From the NCBI RefSeq assembly GCF_001894925.1, contig NZ_BCXD01000037.1:1-32327 (forward strand): a stretch of DNA of 32,327 bases, read 5' to 3'. A program made the position numbers and the translations under genes. This document shows, one piece after another, positions 24,955 to 32,327 of this stretch (the stretch's first letter is position 1; each line of letters starts with the position of its first letter). This DNA comes from Rhodococcus rhodnii NBRC 100604 (GTDB lineage Bacteria > Actinomycetota > Actinomycetes > Mycobacteriales > Mycobacteriaceae). The notes below the pieces were generated by a model, which saw only the letters and a list, made by a program, of their open reading frames with translations, did not search any database and had not been told where the DNA came from.

Positions 24955-26055
24955 ATGGCATCCATCGCCTACCAGCAAGCATGTTGCGTCTACCCGGGGG
25001 CCGAGCGGCTCGCGGTCGACCGTCTCGATCTCGACATCCACGACGGCGAGTTCGTCGTCCTCGTCGGGCCGTCCGGCTCGGGGAAGTCGACCGCGCTGCG
25101 GATGCTCGCGGGGCTCGAGGACATCGATTCCGGTGCCATCGAGATCGGCGGCCGCAGCATGGTCGGCGTGGCGCCGAAGGACCGCGACATCGCCATGGTG
25201 TTCCAGAACTACGCGCTCTACCCCAACAAGACCGTCGCCGAGAACATGGGCTTCGCACTCAAGATGCGGGGCATCGGCATCGACGAGCGGCGCCGGAAGG
25301 TCGAGGACGCCGCACGGCTGCTCGATCTCACCGAGTACCTCGACCGCAAACCGGCGCGGCTGTCGGGTGGTCAGCGTCAGCGCGTCGCGATGGGCCGGGC
25401 GATCGTCCGTGAGCCGCAGGTCTTCTGCATGGACGAGCCGCTGTCGAACCTCGACGCGAAACTGCGCGTGCAGACCCGCACCCAGATCGCCGCACTCCAG
25501 CGACGGCTCGGGACGACGACGGTGTACGTCACGCACGACCAGATCGAGGCGATGACCATGGGCGACCGCGTCGCCGTCCTGCGCGGCGGCGAGTTGCAGC
25601 AGTTCGCGGCGCCGACCGAACTCTACGACCGCCCGCGCAATGCCTTCGTCGCCGGCTTCATCGGATCGCCGTCGATGAACCTGTTCACCGCACCCGTCAC
25701 CGACGGGACACTCTCGGTCGCGGGAAGCCCGCTCGAGCTCGACGCCGCGACCCGCGCACTCCTCTCCGGACGCTCGTCGGTCACCGCAGGTATCCGGCCC
25801 GAGCACCTGACGGTGAGCTCCGACGGCACCGGAATCGACGCCGACGTCGTCCTGCTCGAAGAGCTCGGCAACGAGACCCTCGTGCACGGTGAGGTGAAGG
25901 ATCCAGACATCCGCACGCTCGACGGTGAACCCGTCACGTTCGTCGCGCGGTCGCCGCACCGCGCCCCCGCCAAGCTCGGCGACGGCATCCGGCTGAAGCA
26001 GAGCGCCCCTACCGTGCACCTCTTCGACCCCGAGAGCGGTGACCGGGTGGGGTGA
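24955..26055 (+). CDS. smoK: Sugar/polyol ABC transporter ATPase (UgpC/MalK/SmoK type)
   Basis: A 366-residue cytoplasmic ATPase. Motifs are complete: Walker A GPSGSGKST, Q-loop VFQNYALYPNKTVAENM, signature LSGGQRQRVAMGRAIVREP, Walker B CMDEPLSNLDAKLR and switch histidine VYVTHDQIEAMTMGDR. The C-terminal third (from about residue 240: PSMNLFTAPV, AGIRPEHLTV) is the regulatory OB-like domain of the MalK family. CAGGAG precedes the ATG. Proteins of this type often serve several sugar importers. It is the last gene of the polyol operon. Confidence 0.9.
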   Translation: MASIAYQQACCVYPGAERLAVDRLDLDIHDGEFVVLVGPSGSGKSTALRMLAGLEDIDSGAIEIGGRSMVGVAPKDRDIAMVFQNYALYPNKTVAENMGFALKMRGIGIDERRRKVEDAARLLDLTEYLDRKPARLSGGQRQRVAMGRAIVREPQVFCMDEPLSNLDAKLRVQTRTQIAALQRRLGTTTVYVTHDQIEAMTMGDRVAVLRGGELQQFAAPTELYDRPRNAFVAGFIGSPSMNLFTAPVTDGTLSVAGSPLELDAATRALLSGRSSVTAGIRPEHLTVSSDGTGIDADVVLLEELGNETLVHGEVKDPDIRTLDGEPVTFVARSPHRAPAKLGDGIRLKQSAPTVHLFDPESGDRVG

Positions 26056-26065
26056 CCCGACGCCC

Positions 26066-26096
26066 GGTGACCGCGCGAGTCCACTGGGTGGTCACC
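26066..26096 (+). terminator. Inverted repeat after the importer operon, possible terminator
   Basis: GGTGACC (26066-26072) pairs with GGTCACC (26090-26096) across a 17-base loop. It lies just after the ATPase stop. There is no T-run and the loop is long, so termination is uncertain. Confidence 0.3.
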
Positions 26097-26138
26097 TCGC
26101 TTCTCGTCCCCTCCGCACGCGGCTACGGTCGTCGGACG

Positions 26139-26166
26139 ATCTCGTTGATCGATCGATCAACGAGAT
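26139..26166. promoter_or_regulatory. Perfect 28-bp palindrome, probable IclR operator
   Basis: Each 14-base arm (ATCTCGTTGATCGA and its exact complement TCGATCAACGAGAT) is perfect with no spacer. It ends 27 bases before the ATG of the first IclR gene. The long, perfect dyad directly ahead of a regulator operon indicates autoregulation. Nothing similar was noticed elsewhere in the window. Confidence 0.7.
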
Positions 26167-26193
26167 GCCGCCGGACGGGAGGAGGAGTCGCGC

Positions 26194-26838
26194 ATGGTCT
26201 GCCCCACCGACGCACCCGAGACGGTGCTGGGGCGCGTCACCCGCCTGCTCGACGCCTTCCGCCACGGCGACGGACTCACGCTGTCGCAGCTGGCGCGGCA
26301 CACGGGGTTCCCGCCGTCGTCGACGCATCGCATGCTCGGTCAGCTCGTGGACGCAGGACTCGTCCGGCGCAGCGAGACCCGTTACCACCTCGGCACCGCA
26401 CTGATCGAGCTCGGCGGTCTCGCCGTCGCGTACGACCGCATCCACCGGGCCGCGCTGCCGGTCCTGTTCGGGCTCCGACGCGAACTCGGCGTCGACGTGC
26501 GTCTGACGGTGCTCGACGGCGACAGCCTGCTGTGCCTCGCCGCCGTCGGCCGATCGTTCGACGCGGCCTCGCGCGCGGGCGAACGGCGGCCCGCCTGTGG
26601 GTCCGCCGACGGAGTCGCCGCCCTCGCGCACCGCGCGGGCGAGCCTCGCGAGTTCGTCGCGACGGGCGAACGGATCCGGTGCGTCGCCGCAGCGTTTCCC
26701 GCCGGTGACGGTGAGACCGCGGCACTCTCGGCGAGCGCTCCGCGCGAGCGGGCACCCCGCGAGCTCGGCCGTCGCGTCCGCTCCGCCGCCGACACGATCG
26801 CGGCGCAGCTCACCGGCGCCGCGGCGGGCCCGCCGTGA
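26194..26838 (+). CDS. IclR-family regulator, short effector domain
   Basis: A 214-residue regulator. The winged helix-turn-helix is at about residues 27-70 (LTLSQLARHTGFPPSSTHRMLGQLVDAGLV), followed by the linker RYHLGTALIELG and an effector-domain start (DVRLTVLDGDSLLCLAAVG). The effector domain then departs from the family and is about 35 residues shorter than usual, so ligand binding may be altered or lost. It is clearly similar to the next gene (both contain HRAALPVL/HRAALPAL and LVDAG), which indicates an old tandem duplication. Its stop overlaps the next start in GTGA. Confidence 0.8.
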   Translation: MVCPTDAPETVLGRVTRLLDAFRHGDGLTLSQLARHTGFPPSSTHRMLGQLVDAGLVRRSETRYHLGTALIELGGLAVAYDRIHRAALPVLFGLRRELGVDVRLTVLDGDSLLCLAAVGRSFDAASRAGERRPACGSADGVAALAHRAGEPREFVATGERIRCVAAAFPAGDGETAALSASAPRERAPRELGRRVRSAADTIAAQLTGAAAGPP

Positions 26839-27572
26839 CGACACGCCGCGCCGCTCCCGCCGTCATCCCGCGGCTCGCCGGAATCCTCGACGAGTTCCGC
26901 CGCCTCGACGAGCGCCTGCACGACGGCACGCTCACCCTGTCGGAACTGGCCCACCGCACAGGCCTCCCGCGTTCGTCGGTGCATCGCCTCGTCACGCAGC
27001 TCGTCGACGCCGGCTGGGTCCGGCGCGAAGCCGGTGGCTACGCGCTCGGGCGCACCGTCTTCGAGTGGGGTGCCCTCGCCCAGCACCACGACCGGCTGCA
27101 CCGGGCGGCCCTGCCCGCCCTCGACGAACTTCATTCCGTCACCGGGCTCGTCGTACATCTCGCGGTCCTCGACGGCGAGGACGTGCTCTACCTCGCCAAG
27201 GTCGGGGTCGAGTCGATTCCACTTCCATCTCGCGTGGGTGGCCGGCGTCCGGCGTACCGCACCGCGCTGGGCCGGGCGATGCTCGCCGACGCTCGCCTCG
27301 ACACCCACTGCCGGCTGCGCCGTGATCTCGCCGTGGCGCGCCAGCGTGGCGTCGCGTACGAGCGCGGTGAGTCGGTACGCGGGATCGCCTGTGTCGCAGC
27401 ACCGATCGGCGGTCGAGGATCGTGCGTCGGCGCCGTGTCGGTCACCGGCGAGCTCGACGCGGTCGATCCCCTCCGTCTCGCCACGCCGGTGCGGCTCGCC
27501 GCCCGTGCCGTGTCGCGAGCACTGTCCACGGCCGACACGAGCAGCACGAGCAGCACGAGCAGGAGCACATGA
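26835..27572 (+). CDS. IclR-family regulator
   Basis: A 245-residue regulator of normal family length. The helix-turn-helix reads LTLSELAHRTGLPRSSVHRLVTQLVDAGWV. The effector domain retains the expected features: LAVLDGEDVLYLAKVG, GGRRPAYRTALGRAMLA and ERGESVRGIACVAAPIGG. The C-terminus ends in a Ser/Thr-rich tail. Coupled by GTGA to the shorter IclR gene and by ATGA to the TetR gene, it is the middle of a three-regulator operon. A heteromer with the shorter paralogue is possible. Target genes may include the convergent kshA group; this is inference. Confidence 0.85.
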   Translation: MTTRRAAPAVIPRLAGILDEFRRLDERLHDGTLTLSELAHRTGLPRSSVHRLVTQLVDAGWVRREAGGYALGRTVFEWGALAQHHDRLHRAALPALDELHSVTGLVVHLAVLDGEDVLYLAKVGVESIPLPSRVGGRRPAYRTALGRAMLADARLDTHCRLRRDLAVARQRGVAYERGESVRGIACVAAPIGGRGSCVGAVSVTGELDAVDPLRLATPVRLAARAVSRALSTADTSSTSSTSRST

Positions 27573-28159
27573 TGGACCCGCACGAACGCCGCCGCCAGAT
27601 CCTCGATCGCGCCGCCGAGATCTTCGCCGTGAAGGGCGTCGCCGCCACGTCGATCCGCGACATCGCGAGTGCGGTCGGCGTCCGATCCGGCGCGCTCTAC
27701 CACTACTTTCCGTCGAAAGAGGCGATCGTCACCGAGATCGTCCGGGAGTACATCGACCACATCGCGAGCCGCTGTCGCGCCGTCGCGCTCGGTACGCGGC
27801 CCCCGCTCGACCGGCTCGCCGCGCTCGCGGAGATCGCACTGGACTCCAACGTCCGCTACAGCGGCGCCACGTCGATCTGGCGGCGCGAGGGCGACGCCAT
27901 GCGCCGGCGGGTCGAGGCCGCGGGCCTGGCCGAGCGTGCCGACGAGATGCAGCAGACGTGGCGTGACGCGATCGCCGCGGGCATCGCCGAGGGGACGCTG
28001 CGCACCGACGTCGACCCGGACGTCTTCCGCGAGATGCTCTACGACGTGCTCTGGCAGTCGACCCGCTGGTATCGCGGCGACGGCGACACTCCCCCACGCG
28101 ATCTGGCCGCCACGATCGTCACCGTCTTCGTCGACGGAATGCGTCGCCGCGCACCGTGA
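27569..28159 (+). CDS. TetR-family regulator, KstR2-like
   Basis: A 196-residue repressor-type protein. The N-terminal helix-turn-helix reads SIRDIASAVGVRSGALYHYFPSKEAIV. The C-terminal motif VLWQSTRWYRGDGDTPP resembles the WVSVRWYRPGG segment of KstR2, the repressor of late cholesterol catabolism genes, and the YHYF/SKEE-type region also fits. Because a steroid hydroxylase gene lies next door, a CoA-thioester or steroid-derived ligand is plausible. The ATG at 27569 overlaps the IclR stop; a second ATG follows immediately, and AGGAGC is the ribosome binding site. It is not proposed to be KstR2 itself. Confidence 0.82.
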   Translation: MMDPHERRRQILDRAAEIFAVKGVAATSIRDIASAVGVRSGALYHYFPSKEAIVTEIVREYIDHIASRCRAVALGTRPPLDRLAALAEIALDSNVRYSGATSIWRREGDAMRRRVEAAGLAERADEMQQTWRDAIAAGIAEGTLRTDVDPDVFREMLYDVLWQSTRWYRGDGDTPPRDLAATIVTVFVDGMRRRAP

Positions 28160-28178
28160 CACACCGCGCACCGTGACA

Positions 28179-28199
28179 CCGCCCGCCCGGTGCGGGCGG
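28179..28199. terminator. Hairpin between convergent regulator and kshA genes
   Basis: CCGCCCGC (28179-28186) pairs perfectly with GCGGGCGG (28192-28199) around a 5-base loop. It lies between converging genes and could terminate both directions, although no T-run is present. Confidence 0.5.
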
Positions 28200-28212
28200 G
28201 GCAGTCACTCGG

Positions 28213-29346
28213 TCACCGTGCGGCGGCGATGTTCTCGTCGACCTCCCGATGCCACGACTCGAGGGCCCGTGTCGTGTCGACCTCGAACTCGTAGCGTGCG
28301 GTCATGTCGGGCGTGACGTCGTCGAGGTCGACGTAGAACTGGCTGTACCAGCGCCGCAGCTGATAGACGGGGCCGTCCTCCTCGGTGAGCAGCGGATTCT
28401 CGATGCGCGACTTGTGTTTCCAGATCTCGATGTCCTGGTGGAACTGCTCCTCGAGACCGTCGGTGAACAGGGTCGCCATCTCGCGGGCCTGTTCGTCCGA
28501 CATCACGTCGACCTTCTTCACGATCGTGCCGAACTGGAGCACGAACGAATCCGACGTCACCGGGTAGTGACAGTTCACGAGCTTCGACTCGATCGTCGTC
28601 CCCTCGGCGACCGTCTGGATCGTGTCGAGCATGAAGGACGGTCCGTAGTACAGGGCGTCCGAGACGGTCTGCGCCTCGGGAAGATCCATCTGGACCCCCG
28701 TCTTGATGTCGTCACGGCCGTAGGAGCGCATGTACTGCGCCGCGACGTGCCCCTCGAAGACGTTCTTGAAGAACTCGGGCATCTGGTAGTGCACGTAGAA
28801 GAAGTGCGCCATGTCGACGACGTTGTCCACGATCTCGCGGCAGTGCGATCCGTCGACCCGGATCGTCGTCCACGTCCAGTCGCTCCACTGCCCGTCCTCG
28901 TACCCGTCGATCTCGGGGACGGTCACGTTCGCGGGCGGGGTCGAGCCCTGCGGGCAGTTCCACACGAAGAGAAGCCCGTTGCGCTCCATCGTGAGCCACG
29001 ACTTCGTGCGAGCGAGCTTCGGTGTGCGGCGCGCGTACGGAATCGCCTCGCAACGACCGTTGCCACTCCATCGCCAGTCGTGGAACGGGCATGCGATCGC
29101 ATCGCCCTTGATCTCGCCGTGCGCGAGATTGCCGCCCATGTGCCGGCAGAAGGCGTCGAGCACGTGCAGAGCACCCGCGGTGTCGGCGAAGACCACCAGC
29201 GACGTCCCGAAGACGTCGATCTGGTGGGGCCTACCGTCGCGGAAGGATGCGGCGAGGCCGAGGCAGTGCCAGCCGCGGGCGAAGCGAGTGGGGTTGGTTC
29301 CGGCGTCGATGTCTCGGGTCTCGACGCGATCGAGCTGGGTCGTCAC
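28213..29346 (-). CDS. kshA: 3-ketosteroid 9-alpha-hydroxylase, Rieske oxygenase component
   Basis: A 377-residue terminal oxygenase that hydroxylates C9 of 3-ketosteroids such as androstenedione or 1,4-androstadienedione, a step leading to opening of ring B. The Rieske cluster ligands are Cys67-x-His69 and Cys86-xx-His89 (FCRHMGGN, CPFHDW). The mononuclear iron region is NVVDMAHFFYVHYQ with His181 and His186, the KshA signature. The GTG at 29346 has GGAGGA at an ideal distance; longer frames upstream are rejected. It needs a reductase (KshB) that is not in this window. Rhodococcus strains often carry several kshA copies with different substrates, so this may be an accessory homologue. It faces the three-regulator operon. 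Confidence 0.9.
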   Translation of the reverse strand: MTTQLDRVETRDIDAGTNPTRFARGWHCLGLAASFRDGRPHQIDVFGTSLVVFADTAGALHVLDAFCRHMGGNLAHGEIKGDAIACPFHDWRWSGNGRCEAIPYARRTPKLARTKSWLTMERNGLLFVWNCPQGSTPPANVTVPEIDGYEDGQWSDWTWTTIRVDGSHCREIVDNVVDMAHFFYVHYQMPEFFKNVFEGHVAAQYMRSYGRDDIKTGVQMDLPEAQTVSDALYYGPSFMLDTIQTVAEGTTIESKLVNCHYPVTSDSFVLQFGTIVKKVDVMSDEQAREMATLFTDGLEEQFHQDIEIWKHKSRIENPLLTEEDGPVYQLRRWYSQFYVDLDDVTPDMTARYEFEVDTTRALESWHREVDENIAAAR

Positions 29347-29438
29347 GGTGTCCTCCGTAGGCGTGGTCGGATGATCCGAGGCTAGGAATCGCCCGACGCC
29401 GGGGCCACGACGTTTCACTCCAGCGGGACACCGATGTC

Positions 29439-29456
29439 GGAGGTCCGCGGTCCTCC
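29439..29456. promoter_or_regulatory. 18-bp near-perfect dyad upstream of kshA
   Basis: GGAGGTCCGCGGTCCTCC is symmetrical except for one base pair on each side of the CCGCGG core. It lies 15 bases past the ThDP enzyme stop and about 95 bases before the kshA start. It could be an operator for kshA or a weak terminator of the upstream genes. Confidence 0.35.
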
Positions 29457-29470
29457 GGCGCCTCGCGCCG

Positions 29471-31054
29471 TCAGACCACCACCGCCTCGACGAGCGTCGG
29501 GCCGGGTTCGCAGTGGGCACGAGTCAGCGCTTCCCGAAGCTCTCGTACGGTGCCCGCGCGCACGGCCGGAACTCCGTATCCGCGGGCCGTCGCCTGCCAG
29601 TCGAGTGCCGGGCCCGTCAGGCTCGTCATCCTCTCGGCGACGTGTCCTGGGGCGTGGCCGAGACGCTTCAGCTCCGTCTCGAGGATGCCGTACCGCCGAT
29701 TCGAGACGAGGACGACGGTGACGTCGGTGCTTTCACGTGCCATCGTCCACAGCGTCTGCAGTGTGTACTGAGCACTGCCGTCGGACTGCACTGCCACGAC
29801 ACGGCGTCGGGGCGCCGCGAGCGCGGCGCCGAGCGCGACGGGCAACCCCTGGCCGATCGCCCCACCCGTGTTGGTGAGGACGTCGTGCCGTGCGCCTCCT
29901 GCCGACGCGGTGAAGAAGCCGTGTCCCACCGTGCTGCCCTCGAGCGACACGATCGCGTCGTGGGGCATGGTCTCGGCCACCACCGCCCCAACACTCCAGC
30001 CGTCGAGGGATTGCCCGTCGCTGTACTCGGGGACCACCGGCGCGGCCACTGGACGCCGGGCGACGCGAGGCCGAATGTGAGCGAGCGCCTCGTCCAGCGC
30101 CTCGAGCGCGACGAGAGATGCTTCGTCCTCGGTTGCGAGCGTGAGGCACTCGAGTCCCTCGGCCAACTCGCCCGGTCGTCCGGCGTAACCGAAGAACGCG
30201 ACGGGCGGACGTGCCCCGACGAGCACCAGCGGCGTCGCCGCCACCAGTGCAGCCGCGGCGTCCTCCGGGAAGTAGGGCAGCCTGCCGAACTCGGGAACAT
30301 CGCCGCCGCGCGCGATACGGGCCATCGTCGTCCCCGTGAACGCCGTGCCCCCGGTTCGGTTGCACAACCGCTCGACGACGACGCGCGCCGACACGTCCAG
30401 AGCATCCGCACCGAGAAGAAACAGCGGTCGCGAATCCGGTTGTGCCAGCCGGGCGGCGACGGCATCGACCACCGCGCCGTCCGGTACCGGACGCGCGCGG
30501 GGCCGGCGACTGCCGTACCGCGCGATCGCGTCGGCCGACAGCGGGACCGCAGTATCGGTCTGGTGGTCGGCGGGAACGACGAGCGTGGCGACGTCGCGCC
30601 GATCGGTCGCGGCCCCCCACGCGTCGGCCACCGCGAGATCCACTGCGCCCGGTGAACTCGTTCGCCCCACCCAGCCGGACATCGGCCGGGCGAGACCTTC
30701 GACATCGGTGGTGAGCGGTGCGTCGAGGCGCAGATGACCGGTGGTGTGGTCACCGACCACCACGAGCATCGGACTGCGCGCGCGGTGCGCGTTGTGCATG
30801 TTCGGCAACCCGTACGCGAGCCCAGGGCCGAGATGGAGCAACGTCATCGCCGGTGTACCCGTCAGACGCGCGTAGCCATCCGCCGCGCCCGTCGCGACAC
30901 CTTCGAACAGGACGAGACAGCTCCGCATCGCATCCGACCGGTCGAGGGCCGCGACGAGACCCATCTCGGTCGTACCCGGATTGGCGAGGCACAGCCCCAC
31001 CCCGTGCGCGGCTGCGGCCGCGACCAGACGATCCGCACCGGTCGTGTCGCTCAC
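29471..31054 (-). CDS. Acetolactate-synthase-like ThDP enzyme (IlvX / benzoylformate decarboxylase-like)
   Basis: A 527-residue thiamine-diphosphate enzyme. The catalytic glutamate is Glu51 in LFEGVATGAADGYAR, and the cofactor-binding motif is SDGSAQYTLQTLWTMARE followed by VSNRRYGIL, the form seen in the IlvX-type acetolactate-synthase-like subgroup (classical members read GDG...NN). The early CLANPGTTEMGLVAALD also fits that subgroup. The real substrate of such proteins is often unknown; a 2-oxo acid decarboxylase producing an aldehyde for the adjacent aldehyde dehydrogenase is a reasonable inference. The GTG at 31054 overlaps the dehydrogenase stop in GTGA. No small regulatory subunit gene is present, which argues against a role in branched-chain amino acid synthesis. 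Confidence 0.8.
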   Translation of the reverse strand: MSDTTGADRLVAAAAAHGVGLCLANPGTTEMGLVAALDRSDAMRSCLVLFEGVATGAADGYARLTGTPAMTLLHLGPGLAYGLPNMHNAHRARSPMLVVVGDHTTGHLRLDAPLTTDVEGLARPMSGWVGRTSSPGAVDLAVADAWGAATDRRDVATLVVPADHQTDTAVPLSADAIARYGSRRPRARPVPDGAVVDAVAARLAQPDSRPLFLLGADALDVSARVVVERLCNRTGGTAFTGTTMARIARGGDVPEFGRLPYFPEDAAAALVAATPLVLVGARPPVAFFGYAGRPGELAEGLECLTLATEDEASLVALEALDEALAHIRPRVARRPVAAPVVPEYSDGQSLDGWSVGAVVAETMPHDAIVSLEGSTVGHGFFTASAGGARHDVLTNTGGAIGQGLPVALGAALAAPRRRVVAVQSDGSAQYTLQTLWTMARESTDVTVVLVSNRRYGILETELKRLGHAPGHVAERMTSLTGPALDWQATARGYGVPAVRAGTVRELREALTRAHCEPGPTLVEAVVV

Positions 31055-32327
31055 GACGCCGTGACCGTGTTCTTGACCTCCGAGTAGAAGTCGAAACTCC
31101 ACTCGCCGCCCTCCCGGCCCACACCGGAGTCGCCCGTCCCGCCGAACGGGGCACGCAGATCGCGGACCCAGAAGCAGTTCACCCACACCGTGCCCGCGTC
31201 GAGCCGAGCTGCGACCCGCTCGGCTCGTGCGGTGTCCCCGGTGAGCACCGTTGCCGTCAGTCCATACCGGGTCGAGTTGGCCATCGCGATGGCCTGTTCC
31301 TCGGATACGAACGGCTGCACGGTCAGGACGGGGCCGAACACCTCCTCGGTGACGATCTCGGCATCCGGTTCCATGTCGGCGAGCAGCGTCGGACGGTAGT
31401 AGAGGCTGCCGTCGTCACGGAGCGGACCTCCCCCGAACACCGCGCGCGCTCCGTCGCGACGCGCGCGCTGCACGAAGCCGTCGACGCGCGCGAACTGTTC
31501 GTGATGGATGAGCGGACCCATGTCGGTCGTCTCGTCCCGCGGGTCACCCACGGTGAATTCCGCCATCTCCGCTGCGAAGCGCTCGACGAAGCGGTCGAAC
31601 ACCGATTCCGCGACGAGCAGCCGGCTGCCGATGAGACACACCTGGCCCGCGTTGGAGAACTGCCGCTTGGCAGTCGTCACGGCGACCTCGAGATCGGCGT
31701 CCTCGAACACCAGCAGCGGCGACTTGCCACCGAGTTCGAACGAGCACGGGGTGAGATTCGGTGCCGCCGCGGCGGCGATCGCCCGCGCGGTCGGTACCGA
31801 ACCGGTGAAGCTGATGCGCCGCGCTCGTGCATCGCCGACGAGCGCCGCACCCACCTCGTCGCCGAAGCCCTGTACGACGTTGAGGACGCCGTCCGGAAGC
31901 CCTGCCTCCGCCGCGACGTCGGCGAGCATCGAGGCCGTCAACGGCGTCCACTCGGAAGGCTTGAGCACCACACTGTTTCCGCAGGCGAGAGCCGGAGCGA
32001 CCTTCCACGACTCGAGCAGCAGCGGGCCGTTCCACGGATTGACCAGGACGACGGGCCCCGCGCCCGCGATGCTCGCGCTCGCGCGATAGCCCGGTCCGGA
32101 GAACTCGGGTTCCGACCGTTCGAGCAACATGTCCGCGAAGACGCGGAAGTTCGAGGCGGACCGCACGATTCCACGTTCACCGCGGTAATACGTCAGCAGG
32201 CCACCCTGGTCCGCGCTCTCGACGCGGGCGAACTCGTCGGCACGCTCCACGATCAGATCGTGAATGCGATGCAGGACCGCTGCGCGGTCGGCCGGCGCGG
32301 TGTCCCGCCACTCCGGGAAAGCCTTAC
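31051..32327 (-). CDS. NAD(P)-dependent aldehyde dehydrogenase (N-terminus outside window)
   Basis: About 425 codons of a roughly 480-500-residue aldehyde dehydrogenase; the reading frame continues through the right edge (KAFPEWRDTAP is already in frame there), so the start lies outside. Family motifs are complete in the visible part: NPWNGPLLLESWKVAPALACGN, ISFTGSVPTARAIA, catalytic Glu in FELGGKSPLL, catalytic Cys in SNAGQVCLIGSRLLV, and EEVFGPVLTVQPF. It oxidises an aldehyde to a carboxylic acid. The overlap with the ThDP enzyme suggests that the aldehyde comes from that decarboxylase-like step. The substrate cannot be told from sequence. Confidence 0.9.
   Translation of the reverse strand, partial: KAFPEWRDTAPADRAAVLHRIHDLIVERADEFARVESADQGGLLTYYRGERGIVRSASNFRVFADMLLERSEPEFSGPGYRASASIAGAGPVVLVNPWNGPLLLESWKVAPALACGNSVVLKPSEWTPLTASMLADVAAEAGLPDGVLNVVQGFGDEVGAALVGDARARRISFTGSVPTARAIAAAAAPNLTPCSFELGGKSPLLVFEDADLEVAVTTAKRQFSNAGQVCLIGSRLLVAESVFDRFVERFAAEMAEFTVGDPRDETTDMGPLIHHEQFARVDGFVQRARRDGARAVFGGGPLRDDGSLYYRPTLLADMEPDAEIVTEEVFGPVLTVQPFVSEEQAIAMANSTRYGLTATVLTGDTARAERVAARLDAGTVWVNCFWVRDLRAPFGGTGDSGVGREGGEWSFDFYSEVKNTVTAS

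Noticed and set aside
29347-29520. N-terminal extension of KshA to 29520.
   Set aside because: The extension is Arg-rich and unlike KshA; GTG at 29346 has GGAGGA at the right distance and gives the family length.
1-32327. tRNA, rRNA, insertion sequence or prophage genes.
   Set aside because: No cloverleaf-like, rRNA-like, transposase or integrase sequence was recognised on either strand.

Overview
The window reads as chromosomal DNA of a high-GC mycolic-acid actinobacterium, most likely Rhodococcus or a close relative. The basis is very high GC with strong GC at third codon positions, frequent GTG starts, 4-base ATGA/GTGA gene overlaps, leaderless-type promoters (TAnnnT about 6 bases before the start codon), a 3-ketosteroid 9-alpha-hydroxylase oxygenase (KshA) and a secreted cutinase-like esterase with a long Thr/Pro/Ser tail. 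Genus is inferred; no rRNA gene is present.

Left edge (1-2473): a TetR regulator cut by the window end is divergent from a small flavodoxin. A perfect 19-bp operator-like palindrome lies between them. An acidic hypothetical protein follows.

Central locus (2486-14592), the most interesting part. Two divergent operons meet at 7046-7153. The leftward operon encodes an S9 prolyl-oligopeptidase-like enzyme, a FecCD permease, its ATPase and a metal-chelate-type binding lipoprotein, all overlapping by 4 bases. The rightward operon begins with a 36-codon gene for a putative RiPP precursor, then a strong hairpin. It continues with a leader-binding/cyclodehydratase partner, an S15-type hydrolase, a YcaO cyclodehydratase, a SagB-type dehydrogenase and two CydDC-like half-ABC exporters. 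The shared promoter region holds an AT-rich element resembling actinobacterial Zur (zinc uptake regulator) sites. The precursor tail alternates Ser and His and has no Cys. I infer an oxazole peptide that is made, exported and taken back up, possibly as a metallophore; this assignment is a hypothesis.

Region 14696-16348 holds the cutinase-like esterase, followed by about 300 bases with only a decayed-looking frame.

Polyol catabolism (16648-26055): xylulokinase converges on a leftward pair, a mannitol/arabitol-type long-chain dehydrogenase and a sorbitol-dehydrogenase-like enzyme. A divergent rightward operon encodes a SorC/DeoR-type regulator and a complete polyol ABC importer (binding lipoprotein, two permeases, ATPase). 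Imported polyol would be oxidised to a ketose and phosphorylated. The divergent promoter region carries five copies of ACTGCGCA, three of them at the junctions of four perfect 15-bp tandem repeats.

Right part (26139-32327): a perfect 28-bp palindrome precedes an overlapping operon of three regulators (two related IclR proteins and one KstR2-like TetR). Convergent to it lies a leftward run of an aldehyde dehydrogenase (cut by the window end), an IlvX-type ThDP enzyme and, after 124 bases, kshA, suggesting steroid or related ring/side-chain catabolism.
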